Below, piece by piece: positions 8,219 to 15,594 of a DNA stretch of 29,871 bases. A program made the position numbers and the translations under genes. The number at the start of each line of letters is the position of its first letter. Position 1 is the first letter of the stretch. A model generated the notes under the pieces. The model saw only the letters and a list, made by a program, of their open reading frames with translations. It did no database searches and was not told the origin of the DNA. This DNA comes from Deltaproteobacteria bacterium (GTDB lineage Bacteria > Myxococcota > Polyangia > Haliangiales > Haliangiaceae), in NCBI GenBank assembly GCA_018262455.1, contig JAGSPR010000018.1:1-29871 (forward strand), given 5' to 3'.

Positions 8219-9234
8219 CGCGAGCCTCCGATGGTGAGCAGGACGCCGGCGCCGTGATCGAAGACCGCCGGGCCGAGCCACGCGGTCGTGGACGCGCGCC
8301 GGTGCCGCGCGCGCAGGAAGAAGTAGGTGCTGACGCCCCCGAGCACGAGGCCTCCGATCCCGAACACGTTGCCCCAGCGTGCGTAGCTGTCGCCCTTCCG
8401 CTCGAGATCCTGGAGCTGGAGGAGCTCGTTCTTGTTTCTGGGGCTCGCGGCATCGATCTCGGACTGCACGCCACTCGCCTTGCCCCACAACACGATCCCG
8501 AGGAGGAACATCCCGCCGCCGCTGGCCATCCCGATCACCTGCTTGCGATGCCGGCTCCGCGATCGATCATCGCTGAGCATCGGCGGCGCGGTCGGCTGCG
8601 TGGGCGCCGGCCGAGCCGTGGTGAGCTCGGTGGTTGGCGGGGGCGTCGTCGGTGGCGTGGTGGTGGGCGGCAGCTCGGGGCCGAGCTGCGGGGACGTGGT
8701 GATCGCACGCGGCGGCTCGTTGACCGGCGGCGGGGACACCGGCGGCGGGGATACGGGCGGCGGGGTCGTGGTGGGTGGCGGCGGGGTCACGGCGGGTGGC
8801 GTCGCCGGCTTGCCACCGAACAGCGGCGCGAGCGCGTCGAGCTTGTCGGGCTTGTCGGCGGTGACAAACGTGCTTGCTTCGCGTGGGGCTCCACCTTTTG
8901 GGACGCGCCGCACCGAGACTTCGAGCCCGCCCGGCTTGGGAGTGACGTTGACGATCACGATCTCGTCGACGGCGAGCGTGCCGATCACCTCGTCCTTGCA
9001 GCTTGCCTCGTCGGGCTTGCAGCCGACCATGGCCGCGGCATCGCTGTAGGTGATCTCGCCGGGCGAGACCTGATCGGTGCCGGTCTTCGCGAGCTTGACC
9101 ACCGCAGCGTCGACGCGCGCACGGGTCTTGGCATCGCCGCGGCCTTCGGACTGGAGCACCAGCACCTTGTGGGGATCGGCGAACGTGGTCTGCGTCAACG
9201 CGACCACGACGAGCAAACTGATGAGGCGCTTCAT
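8215..9234 (-). CDS. Periplasmic protein with Pro-rich linker and C-terminal membrane segments
   Basis: A 339-residue protein. The ATG at 9234 overlaps the upstream stop by 4 nt (ATGA) and opens the signal peptide MKRLISLLVVVALTQTTFA. Residues 20-140 form a small alpha/beta domain with a two-Cys segment (VGCKPDEASC) and the strand TLAVDEIVIVNV. This looks like the TolB-like or nucleoside-binding-fold domains often found before PEGA or TPR parts in myxobacteria, but I cannot name it. A Pro/Thr-rich linker follows (about 145-220). Two hydrophobic segments (QVIGMASGGGMFLLGIVLW and the one around FGIGGLVLGGVSTYFFL) then anchor the protein, with a basic cluster after the second. It is the middle gene of a coupled trio, so it likely works with the pseudokinase-TPR protein, perhaps in envelope sensing. 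Confidence 0.85.
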   Translation of the reverse strand: MKRLISLLVVVALTQTTFADPHKVLVLQSEGRGDAKTRARVDAAVVKLAKTGTDQVSPGEITYSDAAAMVGCKPDEASCKDEVIGTLAVDEIVIVNVTPKPGGLEVSVRRVPKGGAPREASTFVTADKPDKLDALAPLFGGKPATPPAVTPPPPTTTPPPVSPPPVSPPPVNEPPRAITTSPQLGPELPPTTTPPTTPPPTTELTTARPAPTQPTAPPMLSDDRSRSRHRKQVIGMASGGGMFLLGIVLWGKASGVQSEIDAASPRNKNELLQLQDLERKGDSYARWGNVFGIGGLVLGGVSTYFFLRARHRRASTTAWLGPAVFDHGAGVLLTIGGSR

Positions 9235-11657
9235 GTACCGAGCTTCTCCATTCGATCGCGGATCTGTTCGGCGTCGCCGGCGTTGGGCGAGAGCTGCAGG
9301 TAGCGACGGAACGCCGTCTTTGCCTGCGACTTCTTGCCGAGCTTCTCGTAGACCAGCCCGATCCCGCGCCACGTCGGGGCGAACCCCGGATCGGTGGCGA
9401 GCGAGGACTTGAACGTGGTCAGCGCGCCGGCCGTGTCACCGCGGACGAGCTGCTGCAGCCCCGTCTTGTACGCCGCGGCGGCGTCGAGCTTGGGCGGTTG
9501 GGGCGCATAAGGATCGACCGGCTTGGGAATGCCGGGATCCCTGACCTTCTTGGGATCGGGCTTCTTCACCGCGACGAGATCCGGCTTCTTGGGCTCGGGC
9601 TTCGTCCTGGCGGGCTCGACCTTCGTGAGCTTGGCGGGCTCGGTCTTGGCGGGCTCGACCTTCGTGAGCTTGGCGGGCTCGGTCTTGGCGGGCTCGGTCT
9701 TGGCGGGCTCGGTCTTGGCGGGCTCGGTCTTGGCGGGCTCGGGGTTCGCGGGCTCGGTCTTGACCGGCTCGGGGTTCGCGGGCTCGGTCTTGACCGGCTC
9801 GGTCACCGCGTCCGTCGTGACTGCCTGCGGATCCGGTCCTGGCGGCTCCGGGATCGGATCGGGATTCGGAGGCTGGACGACGGCGGCGGGCACCGGCGGC
9901 ACCGGCGGCGCACCGAACGCGGCTTCGCTGGTCGACGGCTTCTTCGAGGCGACGTCGTCCTTCTTCTTGTCCCCGCCGCTGAACGCGAAGGCAACGACGG
10001 TGATCACGAGGATCACGCCCATCGCTCCGCCGAGCGCGACCAGCAGACGCTTCTTGCCGCGCTTCTCCTCGTCGTAGACTTCGTCTTCGCTGATTGCCTC
10101 GTGCGAGTCCGTCCCCCACCCCCAGCCGGCGAGCACGTCCTTCTTGTCGGTGCCGTTGCTGGAGATCGCCCGCTCGGGACGCGGCAACGCCACGACCTGC
10201 GCGGGGTTCGCCGTGGGGGGGGCGGCGGCCAGCTCGGTCGCGGCGGAAGGCTCGGCGAGCGTCGGCGTTGCCTGCGCGGCGGGCTTCGCGGTCGGCAGCG
10301 TCGGCGGCAGCGGGGTGGGGGCCAGTGTGACGGCGGGCGTGGCGACGGTCTCGGCCTGCGAGATCGACGGCGTGACCGGCGGGCGCGAGGTGAACGGGAT
10401 CCGGAGGTCGTGCCTGGCAGCGGGCACGCTCGTCGGCGGGTTCGCGGCGGCGACCGCGGCGTTGGTCGCCTCGATGATCGCGTTGGAGCCCAGCACCGCG
10501 GTCGTGCTTCCAGAGAACACGGGGTGCGGCGCGGGCGGTGAATGCGGTGAGCCGAGGATCGCGGTCGAGGCGAAGCTCACCGGGCTCGCGGGTGCGGGCG
10601 CCACCGGTGCAGCTACCACGGGTGCAGGCGCCACGGGTGCGGGCGCCACGGGTGCAGGCGCCACGGGTGCAGGCGCCACGGTTGCGCCGGGCGGCGTCAT
10701 CGGGAGCTGCATGCCGGGGTGCGCCGCGAGGGTGCTCGCGATCGGGGGTGGTGACGTCGACGACGCCGGCCTCCCCAAGGCCCACGAGGGCAAACTCGAG
10801 GCAGGCTCGGCCAACGGCTTGGCCAACGGCTTGGCTTCGACCTCGGTGCGACCGTCCTGATCGGAGATCGGGGGCGGCCTCGTTGTCGACGCCGGCCTGG
10901 CACCGGCGTCGGCGATGCGGACCGGCGCCATGCCGATCACGGTCTGAGCGCCGATCCCGGTGCGATGCGACAGCGGCGGCGGCTCGGTCCCGGAGGCCGG
11001 TCTCGGGGCGACCGCGGAAGGCTTGGTGCTCGGTGGTTCCTTGGCGGGGAACTCCGCGGCGATCCAGCGGACGATCCCGTCGCTGTTGTCCGGATAGCCC
11101 GCGTCGTCGAGCACGGCGGAGATCTCTGCCGCCATCACCTTCGCGCTCTGGTAGCGGTCCGCGGGATCGCGCGAGAGGGCCTTCTTGCAGATCGCGTCGA
11201 GCTCGGCCGGGACGTTCGCGTTGAGCTCGGAGACCGGCTGGATCCGGCCATTGAGCACCGCGACCCGGATCGCGTCCTCGGTCGCGCCGCTGAACAGCCG
11301 CACGTGCGCGAGCGCTTCCCACAGGATCACGCCGAGCGAGAACACATCGCTGCGACGATCACCGGCGCCGCCACGCACCCGCTCGGGAGAGCTATAGGCG
11401 AGGGTCCCCGTCGCGGGAAGCGCGAGCGCAACCTCGCCGCCCCGCACCACGATCGTCTCGGGCGAGAGCACGCCAAGCGGCTGGCCCTGCTTCTGCGCCT
11501 TGTGCACGACCTCGGCCGCGTCTCCGATCAGCTTCGCCGTACCGAGCTCGTCGAGCCGGCGTCGTGCATCGATCACCGCCCGGAGCGTGATGCCCGTGAT
11601 GCCCGCATCGTTGCTGGACGTCGGTCCGGGACGTCCTGGATCTCCACTCGTGGACAC
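9231..11657 (-). CDS. Degenerate Ser/Thr kinase (pseudokinase) with membrane segment and C-terminal TPR
   Basis: An 808-residue protein starting at GTG 11657, with an AGGA ribosome site 8 nt upstream. Residues 20-185 match only the C-lobe of a bacterial Ser/Thr kinase: helix E (AAEVVHKAQKQGQPLGV), the activation-segment end GTLAYSSPERVRG, and RRSDVFSLGVILWEAL to RDPADRYQSAKVMAAEI. The glycine loop and catalytic Lys region are absent, the HRDLKPEN motif reads GVLSPETIVV (no Asp), and no DFG is present, so phosphotransfer is very unlikely. A long Pro/Ala linker follows, then one membrane helix (LLVALGGAMGVILVITVVAFAF, about residues 545-570), a K-T-E-P-A repeat and a C-terminal TPR region (AAYKTGLQQLVRGDTAGALTTF onward). 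The topology suggests a cytoplasmic pseudokinase and a periplasmic TPR. It is the first gene of the overlapping trio. Confidence 0.9.
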   Translation of the reverse strand: MSTSGDPGRPGPTSSNDAGITGITLRAVIDARRRLDELGTAKLIGDAAEVVHKAQKQGQPLGVLSPETIVVRGGEVALALPATGTLAYSSPERVRGGAGDRRSDVFSLGVILWEALAHVRLFSGATEDAIRVAVLNGRIQPVSELNANVPAELDAICKKALSRDPADRYQSAKVMAAEISAVLDDAGYPDNSDGIVRWIAAEFPAKEPPSTKPSAVAPRPASGTEPPPLSHRTGIGAQTVIGMAPVRIADAGARPASTTRPPPISDQDGRTEVEAKPLAKPLAEPASSLPSWALGRPASSTSPPPIASTLAAHPGMQLPMTPPGATVAPAPVAPAPVAPAPVAPAPVVAAPVAPAPASPVSFASTAILGSPHSPPAPHPVFSGSTTAVLGSNAIIEATNAAVAAANPPTSVPAARHDLRIPFTSRPPVTPSISQAETVATPAVTLAPTPLPPTLPTAKPAAQATPTLAEPSAATELAAAPPTANPAQVVALPRPERAISSNGTDKKDVLAGWGWGTDSHEAISEDEVYDEEKRGKKRLLVALGGAMGVILVITVVAFAFSGGDKKKDDVASKKPSTSEAAFGAPPVPPVPAAVVQPPNPDPIPEPPGPDPQAVTTDAVTEPVKTEPANPEPVKTEPANPEPAKTEPAKTEPAKTEPAKTEPAKLTKVEPAKTEPAKLTKVEPARTKPEPKKPDLVAVKKPDPKKVRDPGIPKPVDPYAPQPPKLDAAAAYKTGLQQLVRGDTAGALTTFKSSLATDPGFAPTWRGIGLVYEKLGKKSQAKTAFRRYLQLSPNAGDAEQIRDRMEKLGT
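9608..9803. repeat. 15-bp tandem repeats encoding K-T-E-P-A
   Basis: Degenerate 15-bp units (GGCGGGCTCGGTCTT and variants) repeat through the periplasmic linker of the pseudokinase-TPR gene, encoding KTEPA and related pentapeptides. A 30-bp higher-order repeat with CGACCTTCGTGAGCTT occurs twice. The unit is a multiple of three, so copy-number change keeps the frame. Confidence 0.85.
10591..10680. repeat. Six 15-bp tandem repeats encoding A-P-V-A-P
   Basis: Six consecutive 15-bp units of the form GGTGCAGGCGCCACG, with small variations, lie in the Pro/Ala linker between the pseudokinase domain and the membrane helix. Two units are identical neighbours, which suggests recent slippage. Confidence 0.85.
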
Positions 11658-11755
11658 CTGGTCATCCTAGCGTAGGTCCGAGCGGTTCGGCGATGTCCCG
11701 CGCGTGCGACTACGATCACCTACACGCGTCGTGATCGAGGTCATCGATCGCGCGC

Positions 11756-13252
11756 TCAGTGGCTGTTGACGAGGATCGTGCCGATGTAGTCGTACGTGAC
11801 GAGGCCGGTCGCGGTGAACGGTGCCGCGAACAGCTGGACCTCGTACTCACCATCGCCAAGCGCACAGTGGACCTCGACGCGCGTGCCGGTGCCGGGCGTC
11901 GCCTCGCAGGGCAGGTGCGAGCCATCGGCGTTGCCGGTGTCGAGCCTGGCGTACGCCGAGACCTTGGCGCGATACGGGTTATCGAGCACGATGGTGACGT
12001 TTCCGGACACCGTGATCTGCGAGCGAGTGGGTTGCTCGAGCAGGAGCCCGAACCGGCCGATCGAGGGCGACAGCAACGCCTGGCGAGCGTAGTCGCCGAG
12101 CGAGATCGGCTTCATCGCGAGCTGCCACGCCGGATCCTCGGGGAGGTGGTCGTAGGCGAACAGCGCGGGCGGCGTGAACAGGTACGTCGAGCGGACCGGC
12201 TCCTTGGCGCCCGTCGGATCGTCCCACGTGGTGTCGATCAGCAGCCACTCGTCGTCGACGAGCACGGCGTTCCAGGCGTGCAGCGCGCCCTCGAGGCCCG
12301 ACTTCACGGTGTCGCCCACCGGCGTGAGCCGGCGCGAGGCATCGCGGATCCAGCCGGTCACGTACGCGATCTCGAGACCCGACGCCTTGCCCATCGCGAC
12401 CATCAGCCGCGCGTAGCCCTCGCAGACGCCAGCCCGCCGGGTGAACACGGCCTCGGCCTGCTGCGACGGGGTGTTCGCGTAGTCGCGTGCGTTGATCTTC
12501 GCGAGCGCGTCGTCGTCGTAGTGGAGCCGCAGCGCGACGTAGTCGTGGATCGCCTTGACCCGTCGCTTCTTGTCGGGGAACTGGTCCCGGAGATACGCGC
12601 CGACCGTCTGGATCGAGGTCTGCGCGGTCTCGGGCATCGTGGTCACCTTCGGATCGGGCGCGTCGGCGAGCGGCCAGCCTGCGGCGGACTTCGGGATCTC
12701 CGTGGTGCCCGGCGCGGGCGGCGGCGGTGCCTGGTCATCGCGGTGCTTGACGGCCCACGGGTCGGGCGCGGTGTCGCTGTCTCCGTAGCGATCGTCGTCG
12801 GGCTTGCGGTGATCGAAGCGATCCGCGAACCCGAGCAGCCAACCGCGCAGCGTCGTCGCGATCGGGCCGTCGTGGCCCTCGAGCATCCAGTCGCCGCGCA
12901 CGGCGAGCGCCCGGAACGCGGTCTGGCGGCCGAGCCACAGAGTGCAGCCGAGGAACAGGCCATTGATGATCAGCGTGCGCAGCACGAGCCGATCGAGCCT
13001 GGTCAGGATCTGCTTGCTCGCCGGCTGCTTGCTGCGGCGCCACAGGTGGAACAGCTCCCAGCCGACCGGGATCAGCGGGAACAGCAGGAGCCCGATCAGC
13101 AGGGCGAGCCACTGCGACGCGTTCTCGTACGCGGCGAGCGAGGACGCCACCCAGAACCCGAACAGCGGCGTCAGCACCATCGTGCTGAGCCAGACCGCGC
13201 GGAGCAGGTGCCTGCCGACCCACATGGCCAGCTGTGCGGGTCGGGAGCTCAT
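11756..13252 (-). CDS. Membrane-anchored transglutaminase-like cysteine protein
   Basis: A 498-residue protein taken from the ATG at 13252 (MSSRPAQLAMWVG); the frame continues upstream, with no clear ribosome site at either choice. Three hydrophobic segments lie in the first 130 residues (STMVLTPLFGFWVASSLAAY, ALLIGLLLFPLIPVGW and LIINGLFLGCTLWL). The transglutaminase-core domain spans about 225-400. Its triad is readable: Cys in RRAGVCEGYARLM, His in ALHAWNAVLVDDEW, and Asp in LLIDTTWDDP. A beta-rich C-terminal region follows. Such proteins are peptidases or cross-linkers outside the cytoplasm; the substrate is unknown. It diverges from amylase 2. Its stop is 98 bp before the pseudokinase gene start. 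Confidence 0.88.
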   Translation of the reverse strand: MSSRPAQLAMWVGRHLLRAVWLSTMVLTPLFGFWVASSLAAYENASQWLALLIGLLLFPLIPVGWELFHLWRRSKQPASKQILTRLDRLVLRTLIINGLFLGCTLWLGRQTAFRALAVRGDWMLEGHDGPIATTLRGWLLGFADRFDHRKPDDDRYGDSDTAPDPWAVKHRDDQAPPPPAPGTTEIPKSAAGWPLADAPDPKVTTMPETAQTSIQTVGAYLRDQFPDKKRRVKAIHDYVALRLHYDDDALAKINARDYANTPSQQAEAVFTRRAGVCEGYARLMVAMGKASGLEIAYVTGWIRDASRRLTPVGDTVKSGLEGALHAWNAVLVDDEWLLIDTTWDDPTGAKEPVRSTYLFTPPALFAYDHLPEDPAWQLAMKPISLGDYARQALLSPSIGRFGLLLEQPTRSQITVSGNVTIVLDNPYRAKVSAYARLDTGNADGSHLPCEATPGTGTRVEVHCALGDGEYEVQLFAAPFTATGLVTYDYIGTILVNSH

Positions 13253-13333
13253 GGCCGGTGTCGTAGCGCGTTCGCGGCGGTTGCGCCGGGCGGATCCACC
13301 GGAGCTCGCGGCGTGGCGGATCGCTGCCCGAAG

Positions 13334-13350
13334 CGTTGCGTTCCGCAACG
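13334..13350. promoter_or_regulatory. Putative operator upstream of amylase 2
   Basis: The perfect inverted repeat CGTTGC-GTTCC-GCAACG lies in the 188-bp divergent region, 90 bp before the amylase 2 start and 81 bp from the transglutaminase start. Its two 6-bp arms and 5-bp spacing are identical to the site between amylase 1 and the porin. Confidence 0.55.
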
Positions 13351-13362
13351 GGGAGCCAGCCC

Positions 13363-13380
13363 GGTCACTGGCGTGTGACC
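13363..13380. promoter_or_regulatory. Second inverted repeat upstream of amylase 2
   Basis: GGTCAC-N6-GTGACC is a perfect 6-bp inverted repeat lying 12 bp after the CGTTGC site. It could be a second protein-binding site or part of the leader; no T-run follows it. Confidence 0.3.
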
Positions 13381-13409
13381 AATAACATGTTGATCCTGCC
13401 CGGCTTCCC

Positions 13410-13430
13410 GGGGCACGAATCGTGCTCCCC
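13410..13430 (+). promoter_or_regulatory. Hairpin in the amylase 2 leader, just before the start codon
   Basis: The 11-nt palindrome CACGAATCGTG (13414-13424) is flanked by GGGG and, after a 2-nt bulge, CCCC. It ends 10 nt before the chosen ATG at 13441, where a ribosome site would be expected but is not evident. Confidence 0.3.
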
Positions 13431-13440
13431 GATGCCCACG

Positions 13441-15483
13441 ATGGTTCGTCATCCCCTCATGCTCGCTCTGGCTCTGGCGTCTCTGGCGTTCGGCGCCTGT
13501 GGTGGCGCCGGGGATCTCGAGCATCCCGCCAACGCCCCCCACCAGAGCAACATCGGGCTCGACTGGCGCGATCAGGTCATCTACCAGATCATGATCGACC
13601 GGTTCGACAACGGCGATCCGAACAACGACATCAACGTCCAGGTCAGCGTGCCGGGCAAGTATCACGGCGGCGACTGGCAAGGCGTCATCGACCGGCTCGA
13701 CTACCTCGAGACGCTCGGCGTCACCGCGCTGTGGATCTCGCCGGTCGTCAAGAACACCGAAGAGGACGCTGGGTTCGCGAGCTATCACGGCTACTGGACC
13801 CAGGACTTCCTGCGGCCGAACGCCCACTTCGGCGATCTGTCGAAGCTGCGCGAGCTGATCGACAAGGCGCACGGCAAGGGCATGCTCGTGATCCTCGATG
13901 TGGTCACCAACCACATGGGCCAGCTCTGGTACTACGACATCAACGGCAACGGCCAGCCCGACGACACGGTGTTCGGCGGCGGCTTTTCGCACACCTGCTT
14001 GCAGATCTGCCAGCAGAACCCGGCGTCGTGCAGCGCCGACGAGCTCGTGTATTGCACCGACGGCAAGGGCTACCTCGAGCGGATCATCGAATGGGACCCC
14101 GACTACGATCCGCGCGGCGTCCAGGGCTGGACCTCGCTCGGCTACTCCGGCACCGCCGATATCCGGTTCACCGACTGGCCGAAGCAGAACCGCACGCCGC
14201 CGCCGCGGCCGCCCGACTGGTTCGGCTGGCCCGAGGACAAGCCGTGGTTTGACGATCCGACCTGGTACAACCGCAAGGGTCGCGTCTACGTCTGGTGGCA
14301 CGAGGCCGACTACTCGAAGGAATTTGTCCGCGAGCAGGAGACCAAGGGTGACTTCCCCGGCGGCCTCAAGGACCTCGACACCGACAACGCCGACGCCAAA
14401 GAAGCGCTGATCCGGTCGTTCGAGTACTGGATCGAGGTCGCCGACTTCGACGGCTTCCGGATCGACACCGTCAAGCACATCGATCGTCCCGAGGTCGCCC
14501 GCAACCTGCGCGCCTTCTGGGGTGAGTTCACCGATCGCATGCGCAAGAAGGCCGCCTCGCTCGGCAAGCAGAACTTCTTCATCTTCGGCGAAGGCTTCGA
14601 CGCCAACGACGAGCTGATCGGCAGCTACACCTTCGGCGGCAGCGACGCGACCGGCAACTTCGGCCGGTTCGACTCGATGTTCTACTTCTCGCAGAAGTAC
14701 CGCGGCATCGACCCCGTGTTCGGGCAGAACCAGCCGACGAAGAACCTCGAGTGCCTCTACAACTCGAGGATGGGTCGTAACCCCACCGATCCGTTCTGCG
14801 TCCAGAACGGGTTCCCCGCCGGTCCGACGTACCAGAACACGCCGCACGCCCAGCCCGCAGCCGGCGGCATCGGCCTCGCGCCGACCCAGGTGATGGTCAA
14901 CTTCCTCGACAACCACGACCTGCCGAGGTTCCTGTTCGACCACGATCCCGACGTCCTGCGCGCCGGCCTCATGTACCTGATGACGTGGGATGGGATCCCC
15001 TGCATCTACTACGGCACCGAGCAGCTGTTCGCCGGTGGCGTCGATCCGAAGAACCGCGAGGACATGTTCGACGGCAACAAGCAGCAGGGCTTCGCGCCGT
15101 TCGCGACCGACCACCCGACGTTCCAGCTGGTCGAGGCGCTGATCGCGATGCGCAAGGCCAACCCGGCGCTGACGCACGGCACGGTGTCACCCGCGTGGTC
15201 GACGTCGGTGACCGGGCCTCGCCGCGATGCGGGCATCTTCGCGTTCGAACGCGTCGCGCCCGAGCAGACGGCGCTCGTGGTGCTGAACACGAGCGGGCAG
15301 AGCAGCGAGTCCTGCGCCCCCGCCACCGAGGGCGGTGCCTGCGTGGCGACCTCGTTCCCCGCGGGCACCGTGCTGACCGACGTGATGCCCGGTGGCGAGA
15401 GCCTGACCTTCACGGTGAAGGTCGATCGCACGATCGACGTCACGGTGCCCGCGCACTCGGGCCGCGTGCTGATCAAGAAGTAG
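13441..15483 (+). CDS. GH13 alpha-amylase lipoprotein (second amylase)
   Basis: A 680-residue alpha-glucan hydrolase. The ATG at 13441 gives the lipoprotein signal MVRHPLMLALALASLAFGAC (Cys20); ATG 13432 is also possible. Unlike amylase 1 it has no N-terminal beta-sandwich: the catalytic barrel starts at about residue 37 (IGLDWRDQVIYQIMIDRFDNG). GH13 regions are DVVTNH (153-158), GFRIDTVKH with nucleophile Asp342, GEGF with acid/base Glu384, and FLDNHD with Asp493. A large insert between regions I and II (about 165-315) carries a Ca-site-like DINGNGQPDD and five Cys. The C-terminal beta domain contains two Cys and ends VLIKK. The low identity to amylase 1 rules out a recent duplication. The operator-like repeat at 13334-13350 lies upstream. 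Confidence 0.94.
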   Translation: MVRHPLMLALALASLAFGACGGAGDLEHPANAPHQSNIGLDWRDQVIYQIMIDRFDNGDPNNDINVQVSVPGKYHGGDWQGVIDRLDYLETLGVTALWISPVVKNTEEDAGFASYHGYWTQDFLRPNAHFGDLSKLRELIDKAHGKGMLVILDVVTNHMGQLWYYDINGNGQPDDTVFGGGFSHTCLQICQQNPASCSADELVYCTDGKGYLERIIEWDPDYDPRGVQGWTSLGYSGTADIRFTDWPKQNRTPPPRPPDWFGWPEDKPWFDDPTWYNRKGRVYVWWHEADYSKEFVREQETKGDFPGGLKDLDTDNADAKEALIRSFEYWIEVADFDGFRIDTVKHIDRPEVARNLRAFWGEFTDRMRKKAASLGKQNFFIFGEGFDANDELIGSYTFGGSDATGNFGRFDSMFYFSQKYRGIDPVFGQNQPTKNLECLYNSRMGRNPTDPFCVQNGFPAGPTYQNTPHAQPAAGGIGLAPTQVMVNFLDNHDLPRFLFDHDPDVLRAGLMYLMTWDGIPCIYYGTEQLFAGGVDPKNREDMFDGNKQQGFAPFATDHPTFQLVEALIAMRKANPALTHGTVSPAWSTSVTGPRRDAGIFAFERVAPEQTALVVLNTSGQSSESCAPATEGGACVATSFPAGTVLTDVMPGGESLTFTVKVDRTIDVTVPAHSGRVLIKK

Positions 15484-15524
15484 CCCGCGGCGGTGGGTAA
15501 CCCTGGGGTCAGTCTCCGAGCCGG

Positions 15525-15541
15525 CGTTGCGATCCGCAGCG
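15525..15541. promoter_or_regulatory. Third, imperfect operator-like repeat
   Basis: CGTTGC-GATCC-GCAGCG differs from the site upstream of amylase 2 at only two of 17 positions, one in the spacer and one in the right arm. It lies in the 111-bp gap, 53 bp before the chosen start of the DUF6209-like gene. TTGCG and GTTGC half-sites follow at about 15567 and 15586. Confidence 0.4.
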
Positions 15542-15594
15542 CTTCGCGGGGCCGCGGCCTGGAACCTTGCGAACCGATTGAGGCGGTTGCTGGC

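Noticed and set aside
9608..10680. Regular short repeats as a possible CRISPR array
   Set aside because: Units are 15 bp, contiguous, in frame within a coding linker and without spacers.
9231..11657. Active Ser/Thr protein kinase
   Set aside because: The catalytic Lys, HRD Asp and DFG are all missing, so it was called a pseudokinase.
13249..15177. Minus-strand open frame of 642 codons opposite amylase 2
   Set aside because: Antisense shadow; composition is repetitive V/R/D/E with no motifs.
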